The position numbers were made by a program, and so were the translations under genes. The notes beneath the pieces were generated by a model, which did no database searches, was not told where the DNA came from, and worked only from the letters and a program-made list of their open reading frames with translations. DNA of 64,000 nt from Steroidobacteraceae bacterium. GTDB lineage: Bacteria > Pseudomonadota > Gammaproteobacteria > Steroidobacterales > Steroidobacteraceae. The stretch spans positions 1-64,000 of the forward strand of contig JAQSWD010000017.1 of assembly GCA_029266835.1 (NCBI GenBank), read 5' to 3'. How positions within the stretch are numbered: the stretch's first letter is position 1; every line of letters starts with the position of its first letter. Shown here piece by piece: positions 57,060 through 64,000 of the stretch.

Positions 57060-57864
57060 GCCCGCCCGGCCGCCGCGACACGCGGCACTGCTGGCGATGT
57101 CACTGGTGTCCGCCGGCGTGGCGGCACAGGTCCAGGCGCAGGATTCCGCCGGCTTTCCTGTGTGTCCGCCGGCGCCGGCGAACACCACGGTACGCCCGAC
57201 GCCCGACAATGTGCGCCTGGTCACGGGCGCACCGTACTCGGCTTACGGCACCAGCGAGACGGTGACGACCACGCCCGATGGCGGCAAGGTGGTCCGGCAC
57301 AACTCCGTGCGCGTATGGCGCGACAGTGATGGACGCACGCGCTCGGAATACGATCTGACTTCCATTGGCGGCCCCACTCCGGTCGAAATCAACTCCCGTC
57401 TCACCGTCATCGACGACCCGGCCGCGCGCGAACGCTACATGTTGCAACCCGATGGCAAGGTGGTCACGTTGCCGATAGCGCCCTGCCGCGCCGCCAATGA
57501 GCCCGACATCACCGTCGGTCCGCCGCGTCCGGCCGGCTTGCCGCTCAAGGTGTCGCGGCCCGTGAAGCTCGGTGAACGCCAGGTCGATGGCGAGACGCTC
57601 ACCGGCAGGCGTGTCGAAGCCACGATTCCCGCGGGGGCCATGGGCAATGAGCAGCCGGTGAAAATGTCCGCCGAACAGTGGTATGGCAAGGACCTGCAGG
57701 TGGTCGTCGAGGCGACGTACAAGGATCCCCGCACCGGCGAAACCCGGTACCGGCTGCGCGAGATCCAGCGCGACGAGCCCGATGCCAGCCTGTTCCGGCC
57801 GCAGGTCGACGGCGAGAGCGGCGCAAATCCCATGGGCATGCCGGCGCCGCGCAAGCGCCGCTGA
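57034..57864 (+). CDS. Secreted hypothetical protein of the sigma operon
   Basis: 276 residues from ATG 57034, overlapping the anti-sigma-like gene by 26 bases. Signal peptide: basic N-terminus, then HAALLAMSLVSAGVAAQVQAQ. The mature part is beta-rich with YGTSETVTTTPDGGKVVRHNSVRVWRDSDGRTRSEYDL, a repeat-like pattern seen in other secreted proteins of ECF operons that carry variable surface patches, and a C-terminal basic tail APRKRR. No known catalytic motif. Possibly a target or sensor of the sigma system. Confidence 0.72.
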   Translation: MARSCRYSKPARPPRHAALLAMSLVSAGVAAQVQAQDSAGFPVCPPAPANTTVRPTPDNVRLVTGAPYSAYGTSETVTTTPDGGKVVRHNSVRVWRDSDGRTRSEYDLTSIGGPTPVEINSRLTVIDDPAARERYMLQPDGKVVTLPIAPCRAANEPDITVGPPRPAGLPLKVSRPVKLGERQVDGETLTGRRVEATIPAGAMGNEQPVKMSAEQWYGKDLQVVVEATYKDPRTGETRYRLREIQRDEPDASLFRPQVDGESGANPMGMPAPRKRR

Positions 57865-57898
57865 TCCGAGGGGAGCGCGCGGGGGTAGTTAGCCCGCC

Positions 57899-58171
57899 TC
57901 AACAGGCTTCGAGTCTTTCCTCGAGGTCATCGATGATTCCGCGGAGCCGCGAACAGCGCGCCGCCACGGCTTCGAACTTCGTGCGCGCCGCCCGGATGGC
58001 CGCCGGCCGCTGAGCCGCCTGCGTCATGAGCGTCCGCAACTCGTTCCGCGCCTGCTCGGCGGCGTGGCGCGCCTCCGCGTAATGTTTCTCGACGAGACGA
58101 AGCTGACGCTCCAGCTCGAGGGCAAGCGAGACGGGAGCGGCCGCGCTGACCGCCGTTTCGAGACCATCCAT
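57899..58171 (-). CDS. Small coiled-coil protein, unrecognised
   Basis: 90 residues from ATG 58171, with GGGGAAG just upstream; an in-frame ATG at 58225 would add 18 residues. Almost entirely helical with heptad-like spacing: LALELERQLRLVEKHYAEARHAAEQARNELRTLM, then AAIRAARTKFEAVAARCSRLRGIIDDLEERLEAC. Cytoplasmic. No function assigned. Convergent with the sigma operon (34-base gap). Confidence 0.55.
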   Translation of the reverse strand: MDGLETAVSAAAPVSLALELERQLRLVEKHYAEARHAAEQARNELRTLMTQAAQRPAAIRAARTKFEAVAARCSRLRGIIDDLEERLEAC

Positions 58172-58343
58172 GACTTCCCCAATCGACTCCCCGGCCCGGG
58201 AGTATGGCCGCCCTGCCGGCTTCACATGCAGGCCGCGCCCTCCTTCGATTTGTGGGAATGAGCCGCGTCAGCGCGTGACCCACATCGCGGCCGCGATCCC
58301 TCGCGGCACGCGTCGGAACCGTCGTACCTCGCGGCCCGCGCCG

Positions 58344-59642
58344 TCAGATTTTTCCCAGGGCCTGCTCGAGGTCGGCGATGAGATCGTCCGCGTTTTCGAT
58401 ACCCACCGATATCCGTATCAATGCCTCGGTGACACCCATGCGGTCACGCGTTTCCTTGGGCACACCGGAGTGCGTGGTGGACGCCGGATGCGAAATCAAC
58501 GTCTCGGTGCCGCCCAGGCTCACCGCCAGCTTCATGACCTGCAGCGCGTCCAGCATGCGGAAGGCCTCCGCCTCCCCGCCGCGGATCGAAAACGCGAACG
58601 TCGAACCCGCGCTCTTGCATTGACGCGCGAAGACCTCGGCACGCGGGTCGCCGGCCTTCAGATGGCCGAGATAGTTCACGCTGGCCACCTTGGGGTGCTG
58701 CGCCAGGTACCCCGCCACGCGCGAAGCATTGTCCGACGCGGCGCGCATGCGCAGCGCCAATGTTTCCATCGATCGCATGATCATCCAGGAGGTGTTCGGG
58801 TCGAGCTGCGTGCCCAGCGCCGACCGCAGTTGCCGCACCGGCAACACCATGGACTTGGGACCGACGACGCCGCCAGCCACGAGGTCCGAGTGCCCGCCGA
58901 CATATTTGGTCAGCGAATACATGACGAGATCGGCGCCATGCTCCAGCGGCTTCTGGAACACCGGGCCGAGGAAGGTGTTGTCCACGGCTACCGGCGGCCG
59001 CGCACCCTGCTGCCCGCCTATCCACTCGGACACTTCGCGCCACAGCGCGAGGTCCACGAGACTGTTGGTGGGGTTGGCCGGAGTTTCCGTCACCAGCAGG
59101 CCCACCTTGCCGCCCCTGGCCTTCGCTTTTTCCAGCGCAGACTTCGCACCCGCCATCACGGCGTCGCGTGAGATGGCGTCGGCCACGCGCACCGCGCCGA
59201 TGCCGAAAGGAGGCAATGTCTTGTCGATGAGGGTCTCGGTGCCGCCGTACAGGGGTTCGCTCATGAGCAGCATGTCGTTGGGCTTCAGGTACGCCCACAA
59301 CGTGGTGGAGATGGCGGACATGCCGCTGGAAAACACCGCCGCGGCCTCGCCGCCCTCCCACAACGCGAGGCGGTCCTCGAGCACCTCGAGGTTGGGATTG
59401 TTGAAGCGCGAGTACACGAGGCCCGGCGCCTCGCCCGGCGGCGGTTGGCGCCGACCCGAGGTGTAGTCGAAAAAATCCTTGCCGTCCTGCGCGCTGCGGA
59501 AGACGAACGTGGAAGTGAGGAAGATCGGCGGCTTCAGCGCGCCTTCGGACAACGCCGGATCGAAACCAAAACCCATCATCTGCGTTTCGGGCGACAACGT
59601 CCGGTTGCCGACCTTGCGCTTGTGGTAGCTGTCAACGCTCAT
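58344..59642 (-). CDS. Cys/Met metabolism PLP-dependent enzyme (cystathionine gamma-synthase/methionine gamma-lyase type)
   Basis: 432 residues; AGGAG seven bases before the ATG. PLP Lys246 in MYSLTKYVGGHSD; other family blocks: YSRFNNPNLEVLEDRLALWEGGEAAAVFSSGMSAIS (phosphate-binding SSGMSA), EPLYGGTETLID, ETPANPTNSLVDL, VDNTFLGPVFQKPLEHGAD, SLGGTETLISHPASTTHS, RISVGIENADDLIADL. It performs beta/gamma elimination or replacement on sulfur amino acids; the exact reaction is not resolvable. An insert GRRQPPPGEAPGL near residue 63-75 is characteristic of a proteobacterial subgroup. It lies nine bases downstream of phzF. Confidence 0.9.
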   Translation of the reverse strand: MSVDSYHKRKVGNRTLSPETQMMGFGFDPALSEGALKPPIFLTSTFVFRSAQDGKDFFDYTSGRRQPPPGEAPGLVYSRFNNPNLEVLEDRLALWEGGEAAAVFSSGMSAISTTLWAYLKPNDMLLMSEPLYGGTETLIDKTLPPFGIGAVRVADAISRDAVMAGAKSALEKAKARGGKVGLLVTETPANPTNSLVDLALWREVSEWIGGQQGARPPVAVDNTFLGPVFQKPLEHGADLVMYSLTKYVGGHSDLVAGGVVGPKSMVLPVRQLRSALGTQLDPNTSWMIMRSMETLALRMRAASDNASRVAGYLAQHPKVASVNYLGHLKAGDPRAEVFARQCKSAGSTFAFSIRGGEAEAFRMLDALQVMKLAVSLGGTETLISHPASTTHSGVPKETRDRMGVTEALIRISVGIENADDLIADLEQALGKI

Positions 59643-59651
59643 CGCGAGCTC

Positions 59652-60494
59652 CTAGAGAATCAGTTGCCCCGATCCTAGCTCGATGACATCGCCGCCGACG
59701 AATACTTCGTTGTCGGAATTCACTTCCAGCTGCAGCGTCGAAGGACGGCCGACGAATTCCCCCTGGCTGATCTCGAATGCCAGCGGCGGACGGCGGCCCA
59801 TGGCCACGAACCAGGCGCCGAGATTGGCGCAGGCCGAGCCCGTCGCCGGATCTTCGAGAATGGCGGTGCCATCCGGAAAGAAGAACCGGCTGAGAAACTT
59901 CTGCCCGCCGGTCGAGGCGAAAATGTACACCTGCCCCGCGCCATCCTGGCTCCTGATGCGGTCGAACAATTCCGGACGGGGTTTCACGCGCCGCACCGCG
60001 GCCTCGCTGGTGAGCGGCACCACGAGTTGTTCGCGCCCCGCCTTGACCCACAGCGGCTGGAACCCGACGTCGCCGGGCTCCAGGCCTAACAATCCGGCGA
60101 GTTCGCCGGCCTGCACCTCGACCAGCCGCGTGCTGCCCGGCTGCGCGCGCAGTGTCCAGTGATCGCCGCGGGACGTGACCGGGATGATGCCCGCGCGCAT
60201 TTCCAGACCGAGCTGGTCTCCACCCAGGCCCAGCGCGCGGCACACATGCGCAGTCCCCAGCGTGGGATGGCCGGCGAACGGCATTTCATAGGCCGGCGTG
60301 AAGATGCGCACCTGCGCGGCGGCGCGCTTCGACGGCAGGATGAACGTGGTTTCGGAAAGATTGAACTGGCGCGCCACCGCCTGCATCTGCGCGGCATCGA
60401 GCTGGCTGCCATCTTCGACCACGGCCAGCGGATTTCCCGAGAGCCGTGCGCCACCCGCGGTGAATACGTTGAGGATGCGATAACGGATTTCCAT
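59652..60494 (-). CDS. PhzF family protein (isomerase/epimerase fold)
   Basis: 280 residues with the two-domain PhzF fold: YRILNVFTAGGARLSGNPLAVVED, catalytic Glu48 in NLSETTFI, MPFAGHPTLGTAHV, and ILEDPATGSACANLGAWF in the second domain, with FSISQGEFVGRPS-type sequence (here FEISQGEFVGRPS). Members include isomerases of phenazine and other pathways, mostly uncharacterised. There are no phenazine genes nearby. First of a two-gene unit with the PLP enzyme. Confidence 0.9.
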   Translation of the reverse strand: MEIRYRILNVFTAGGARLSGNPLAVVEDGSQLDAAQMQAVARQFNLSETTFILPSKRAAAQVRIFTPAYEMPFAGHPTLGTAHVCRALGLGGDQLGLEMRAGIIPVTSRGDHWTLRAQPGSTRLVEVQAGELAGLLGLEPGDVGFQPLWVKAGREQLVVPLTSEAAVRRVKPRPELFDRIRSQDGAGQVYIFASTGGQKFLSRFFFPDGTAILEDPATGSACANLGAWFVAMGRRPPLAFEISQGEFVGRPSTLQLEVNSDNEVFVGGDVIELGSGQLIL

Positions 60495-60588
60495 CGCGGG
60501 GATTATTCCATATCCCCTCGATGCATCTGCTCGCCCGGACGGTACAGCGACTGGGGGAAACCCTGTTAGCTGTACTGCGGGGTCGTGT

Positions 60589-61386
60589 TCAGGCGGCGAC
60601 TTCCATCAACTCGTCGCCTTCGGGCAGGCCGCTCGCCGCGCCGAATTGCCACAGCGACAATTCGCCGCCTGGAGATTCCACCAGCGCCGTGCAGCTCTCC
60701 ACCCAGTCGCCGTCGTTGCAATAGGTGATGCCGTCGATGTCGCGCATGCCCGCGCGGTGGATGTGGCCGCAGATGATGCCGTCGAGCCCGCGCGCACGTG
60801 CCGCCTGCGCGGCGGCGGTCTCGAAAGCCTCCACGTAGCGCACGGCATTGCCGAGCCGCAGTTTCACGTAAGTCGCCAGCGACCAGTACGGCATGCCCAG
60901 CGCCCGGCGACAGAGGTTCACGCCGCGATTCATGCGCATCATGAATTCATAGGCCGCGGCACCGAACTTCGCCAGCCATCGGCTGCATTTCACGGCGGTA
61001 TCGAATTCGTCGCCGTGCATGACCAGGAACTCGCGTCCGTCCGCAGCGGCATGCACGTACTTGCGCCGGATGACGAGGTTGCCGAACTGCGAACCGCAGA
61101 ACTCTCGCAGGTCGTCGTCGTGATTTCCCGGCACGTAGATCACCTGCGTGCCTTCCCTGGCCTTGGCGAGGATCATGCGCAGCACATCGTTGTGTTCCTG
61201 CGGCCAATAGAAGCTGCGCCTCAGGCTCCAGAAGTCGATGATGTCACCCACGAGGAACAGATAGTCCGCATCCACCGAACCCAGGAACTCGAGCAGTTCC
61301 CTGGCCCGGCAATCCTTCGAGCCCAGGTGGACGTCGGAAACGAAAACCGATCGGAGGCGCAGGGACTTCGATTTGTCTGGCTTCAT
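60589..61386 (-). CDS. LpxH-like UDP-2,3-diacylglucosamine diphosphatase family metallophosphoesterase
   Basis: 265 residues. Calcineurin-like motifs in order: DVHLGS (Asp18, His20), GDIIDFW (Asp48), GNHDDD (Asn88, His89), HGDEFD (His124), GHIHRAG (His208, His210). This is the group with DxH.LGSKxCR often called LpxH-like; it is distinct from E. coli LpxH by sequence and by the C-rich helical insert (about 130-165). A role in lipid A synthesis or other pyrophosphate cleavage is possible. It follows DUF1428 on the same strand with a 58-bp gap. Confidence 0.87.
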   Translation of the reverse strand: MKPDKSKSLRLRSVFVSDVHLGSKDCRARELLEFLGSVDADYLFLVGDIIDFWSLRRSFYWPQEHNDVLRMILAKAREGTQVIYVPGNHDDDLREFCGSQFGNLVIRRKYVHAAADGREFLVMHGDEFDTAVKCSRWLAKFGAAAYEFMMRMNRGVNLCRRALGMPYWSLATYVKLRLGNAVRYVEAFETAAAQAARARGLDGIICGHIHRAGMRDIDGITYCNDGDWVESCTALVESPGGELSLWQFGAASGLPEGDELMEVAA

Positions 61387-61444
61387 GCCTCCAGAATGCC
61401 GGACCTCCGTTTCACCTTTGTTACCACGGACTTACGCCACTGTC

Positions 61445-61813
61445 TTAAACCTTCGTGAACCTCACCATCATGGTGAAGCCGCCGAAGATCATGCGCTTGC
61501 TGTCGAAGGGCATGGCCTTGGGATCCATCATGTACGCCAGGCGCGGGTCTTTCATGGCCCTGGCATTGACGCGGTCGCGGTCCTTGCGCGACTTGTAGAC
61601 GATCCACGAAAACCACACCTCTTCGCCCTTGCGAAGCTTCACGCCGCGCTGAAAGGAGGTGGACTTCCCTCTGGGCACATCGTCGGCCACGCACTCGTGG
61701 TAACCGAGCGCGCCGTGGTCCATCCAGACCTTTCCCGCCTGACTACTCACTTTCCTGTACCGGGCGCGATTGCGTTTGGGGACCGGAAGCAGGAAGCCGT
61801 CGACGTAGGCCAT
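61445..61813 (-). CDS. DUF1428 family protein
   Basis: 122 residues from ATG 61813, AGGAG about eight bases upstream. Matches the small cytoplasmic ferredoxin-like family: YVDGFLLPVPKRNRARYR, WMDHGALGYHECVADDVPRGK, EEVWFSWIVYKSRKDRDRVNARAMKDPRL, MPFDSKRMIFGGFTMMV. Function unknown. It begins 10 bases after the ABC exporter stop, in the same unit. Confidence 0.92.
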   Translation of the reverse strand: MAYVDGFLLPVPKRNRARYRKVSSQAGKVWMDHGALGYHECVADDVPRGKSTSFQRGVKLRKGEEVWFSWIVYKSRKDRDRVNARAMKDPRLAYMMDPKAMPFDSKRMIFGGFTMMVRFTKV

Positions 61814-61823
61814 GGAAGCTCTC

Positions 61824-63581
61824 CTAGGTACCGAATTGCAGCGCCGCGAGCCGCGCGTACAACGCGTTGTCACGGGACAGTTGTTCGTGCCGCCCGATGC
61901 CGACGATGCGCCCGCGATCGATCACCACGATGCGGTCGGAGTTGATGGCGGTGGCCAGCCGGTGCGCGATCACCAGTGTGGTGCGCTGACGCATCAATTG
62001 CTCCAGCGCATCCTGCACCAGCCGCTCGCTCTCGGAATCCAGCGAACTCGTGGCCTCGTCCAGCAGCAATATCGGCGGATTCTTGAGGATGGCGCGCGCG
62101 ATGGCAATACGCTGCTTCTGCCCTCCCGACAACCGCGCGCCCTTCTCGCCCAGAAAGGTCTCGTACCCTTCGGGCAACTTGCGGATGAACTCGTCGGCGG
62201 CGGCGGCCCGCGCGGCCGCTTCGATGTCCGCGTCGCTGGCGCCCGGGCGGCCGTAGCGGATGTTCTCGCGCGCGCTGGCCCCGAAGATGATGGTTTCCTG
62301 AGGTACGAGGCCGATGTGCGCGCGCACTTCGCCCGGGTCCGCCTGCGCGATGTCCACGCCATCGATGACGATACGTCCCGACGCGGGGTCATAGAACCGC
62401 AGCAGCAGCTGGAACACGGTGCTCTTGCCGGCGCCCGACGGGCCGACGAAAGCCACGGTTTCACCCGGCGCGATCTGCAGGTGGAAATCATCGAGCGCGC
62501 GCGTATCCGGCCGCGAGGGATAGCTGAACGACAGGTGCTCGAAGGAAATGGCCCCACGGGATTCGGAATTCAGCGGCGTCGGCTTGTCGGGCACGACGAT
62601 GGACGGCTCCGAATTCAGCAGTTCCACCGTGCGTTCCATGGCGCCCGCCGCGCGCTGCAGTTCGCCCCACATCTCCGACAACGCGCCCACCGACGTGCCC
62701 ATGAAGATGGCGTAGCTCAGGAATTTCGCGAGATCGCCGCCGGTCATCGAGCCATCGAGCACGGCGCGCGCGCCCAGCCACAGCACCAGGGTCACGGCGC
62801 CGAAGGTCATCATGATGGCCACGGCGATGAGCCACGCGCGCACGCGCGTCCGCTGGATGGCGGTGGTGAAACTGTCTTCCACCGCATCGTCATAGCGGCG
62901 GCCATGCAGTTCCTCCAGCGTGAACGCCTGCACCGTCTGGATGGCATTGAGCGTCTCGCCGGCAAGCCCCGAAGTGTCGGCGACGCGGTCCTGCGAGGCG
63001 CGCGACAACCGGCGCACGCGGCGTCCGAAGATCATCATGGGCAGCAGTACCGTCGGCACCAGGACCAGGATGATCAGCGCCAGCTTGAGGCTGGTCAGCA
63101 GCAGCAGCACCAGCGAGCCGATGAAGCTCACCGTCGAGCGCAGCAGGACGGACAGGCCTATGCCCGACAACGACTGGATCAGCGTGGTGTCGGTAGTCAG
63201 CCGGGACAGCACCTCGCCGGTCTTGGTCACCTCGAAGAACGCCGGGTCCATGAGCAGCACGCGTTTGTAGACCGCGCTGCGCAGGTCGGCGACCACACGT
63301 TCACCTATCCAGTTGACCAGGTACATGCGCAGCGAAGCGAACGCGGCGAACACCGCGGCCGCCAGCAGCAGCCAGAGGAAGTACCGGTCGATGGCGGCGG
63401 CATTCGCCGCGGTGAAGCCCTGGTCGATGACGTTCTTGAGGGCCTGCGGCAGCGCCAGCATGGCCGCCGCCGCGATGGCGAGCGCGCCCAATGCCCACAA
63501 CATCCGCCCCGTATAAGGGGCAAGAAAGGGAATCAGTGCGCGGAGGGGTTTTAGGGAAGAGCCCTTGGGTCTTTCAGACAA
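61824..63581 (-). CDS. ABC exporter, fused membrane and ATPase domains (MsbA-like)
   Basis: 585 residues from TTG 63581, nine bases from the DUF962 stop; no better ATG near the N-terminus. Six membrane helices (about 25-300) followed by ATPase: Walker A GPSGAGKST (380-388), Q-loop VPQET, signature LSGGQ (484-488), Walker B ILLLDEATSSLD (504-515), H-loop IAHRL. It works as a homodimer. Similar to lipid or multidrug exporters; adjacency to an LpxH-like enzyme suggests an envelope lipid substrate, which is inference. Confidence 0.93.
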   Translation of the reverse strand: MSERPKGSSLKPLRALIPFLAPYTGRMLWALGALAIAAAAMLALPQALKNVIDQGFTAANAAAIDRYFLWLLLAAAVFAAFASLRMYLVNWIGERVVADLRSAVYKRVLLMDPAFFEVTKTGEVLSRLTTDTTLIQSLSGIGLSVLLRSTVSFIGSLVLLLLTSLKLALIILVLVPTVLLPMMIFGRRVRRLSRASQDRVADTSGLAGETLNAIQTVQAFTLEELHGRRYDDAVEDSFTTAIQRTRVRAWLIAVAIMMTFGAVTLVLWLGARAVLDGSMTGGDLAKFLSYAIFMGTSVGALSEMWGELQRAAGAMERTVELLNSEPSIVVPDKPTPLNSESRGAISFEHLSFSYPSRPDTRALDDFHLQIAPGETVAFVGPSGAGKSTVFQLLLRFYDPASGRIVIDGVDIAQADPGEVRAHIGLVPQETIIFGASARENIRYGRPGASDADIEAAARAAAADEFIRKLPEGYETFLGEKGARLSGGQKQRIAIARAILKNPPILLLDEATSSLDSESERLVQDALEQLMRQRTTLVIAHRLATAINSDRIVVIDRGRIVGIGRHEQLSRDNALYARLAALQFGT

Positions 63582-63590
63582 GTCGGCCGA

Positions 63591-63935
63591 TCAGTCGTGC
63601 TCACGGAACTTGAGTTTGCCCAAGTTCAGCTCCCACCACATGCGGAAATCGCTTGCCAGGCTGTAGAACGGGTAACGAAACGTGGCCGGCTTGTTGCGCT
63701 CGAACCGGAAGTGCCCGACCCAGGCGAAGGCGTAACCACCCACGAGCGCGCCCAGCAGCCATTCGGGTTCGCCGGTGATGGCCAGGGCCGCGAGGCAGAG
63801 CACGGCGCACCAGGTGCCGATGTAGTGAAGAGCCCGCGAGACCGGGTGCCGGTGTTCGCCGAGATAGAAAGGATAGAACTCGGCGAAGCTGCGGAATCCC
63901 GAATCCTTGGGAGTGCTGGCGAGGCGTGTTTCCAT
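63591..63935 (-). CDS. DUF962/Mpo1-like membrane protein
   Basis: 114 residues with FAEFYPFYLGEHRHPVSRALHYIGTW, the conserved DUF962 N-terminus including the His residues that in yeast Mpo1 bind iron for fatty-acid alpha-oxidation. Two membrane segments (about 42-54 and 60-72) and GHFRFERNKPATFRYPFYSLASDFRMWWEL follow. First gene visible of DUF962 / ABC exporter / DUF1428 / LpxH-like. Alpha-oxidation of 2-hydroxy fatty acids is an inference from the eukaryotic homologue. Confidence 0.9.
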   Translation of the reverse strand: METRLASTPKDSGFRSFAEFYPFYLGEHRHPVSRALHYIGTWCAVLCLAALAITGEPEWLLGALVGGYAFAWVGHFRFERNKPATFRYPFYSLASDFRMWWELNLGKLKFREHD

Positions 63936-64000
63936 GCGTCCGCATCATCCGGTACTTTGCAGTCCCTCCGCAATGCCCGCGGTGCAGGCCAGCAGTGCTT
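63936..64000. other. Right edge, upstream of the DUF962 gene
   Basis: 65 bp to the end of the window. Nothing can be called in it; it may hold the promoter of the minus-strand unit. Confidence 0.3.

Overview
This is 64 kb of high-GC, densely packed chromosome from a gammaproteobacterium. The gene content fits a soil or water heterotroph of the Steroidobacteraceae/Xanthomonadales type, but that placement is an inference from gene content and codon use. Evidence for a Gram-negative host is BamA, an RND tripartite efflux system, a LpxH-type phosphatase, MetF/MetH, Tat-exported PhoX and several lipoproteins. I found no rRNA, tRNA, CRISPR array, prophage or insertion sequence.

Layout. 1-5.3 kb: a periplasmic GMC dehydrogenase (cut by the left edge) with its small subunit, the latter fused in frame to a truncated M20 amidohydrolase; then YghU and a secreted alpha/beta hydrolase. 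5.3-18.6 kb: an unknown protein, a DAO-type FAD oxidoreductase, a giant (about 2,880 aa) cyclic beta-1,2-glucan synthase-like protein, TspO and a GAF hybrid histidine kinase. 18.6-23.3 kb: PhoX with a good candidate Pho box, divergent gamma-glutamyltransferase, and a methyltransferase. 23.4-29.7 kb: a marR-MFP-RND-OMF efflux operon. 29.9-37.3 kb: a stretch where four genes carry lesions: an MFS permease with an apparent in-frame deletion, DUF1501 frameshifted by an exact 20-bp tandem duplication, DUF1800 with an internal deletion plus frameshift, and a cytochrome split between two frames. Intact TlpA-like, Mpg and di-heme cytochrome genes lie between them. 37.3-41.3 kb: pirin, an amidohydrolase lipoprotein, DUF1080, a CadC-like regulator. 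41.3-42.0 kb: 670 bp without a gene, filled by two large perfect-armed inverted repeats. 42.0-47.2 kb: metF-metH and a divergent Lrp/AsnC regulator. 47.4-51.2 kb: a four-gene kaiC-kaiB-kaiB-histidine kinase operon, translationally coupled throughout. 51.2-57.9 kb: DUF4397 lipoprotein, BamA, an atypical OmpR-type regulator, and an ECF sigma / anti-sigma-like / secreted protein operon with a sigma-E-like promoter. 57.9-64 kb: a small coiled-coil protein, PhzF plus a PLP sulfur enzyme, and DUF962 / ABC exporter / DUF1428 / LpxH-like phosphatase.

The most system-like locus is the Kai operon: a double-ATPase KaiC with a Ser-Ser phosphosite pair, two KaiB paralogues in tandem and a PAS hybrid kinase as the obvious output, preceded by two strong palindromes. 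The most informative sequence-level observation is the cluster of lesions between 29.9 and 37.3 kb. At DUF1501, removing one 20-bp copy restores the reading frame exactly, which points either to recent gene decay or slippage, or to an assembly problem.
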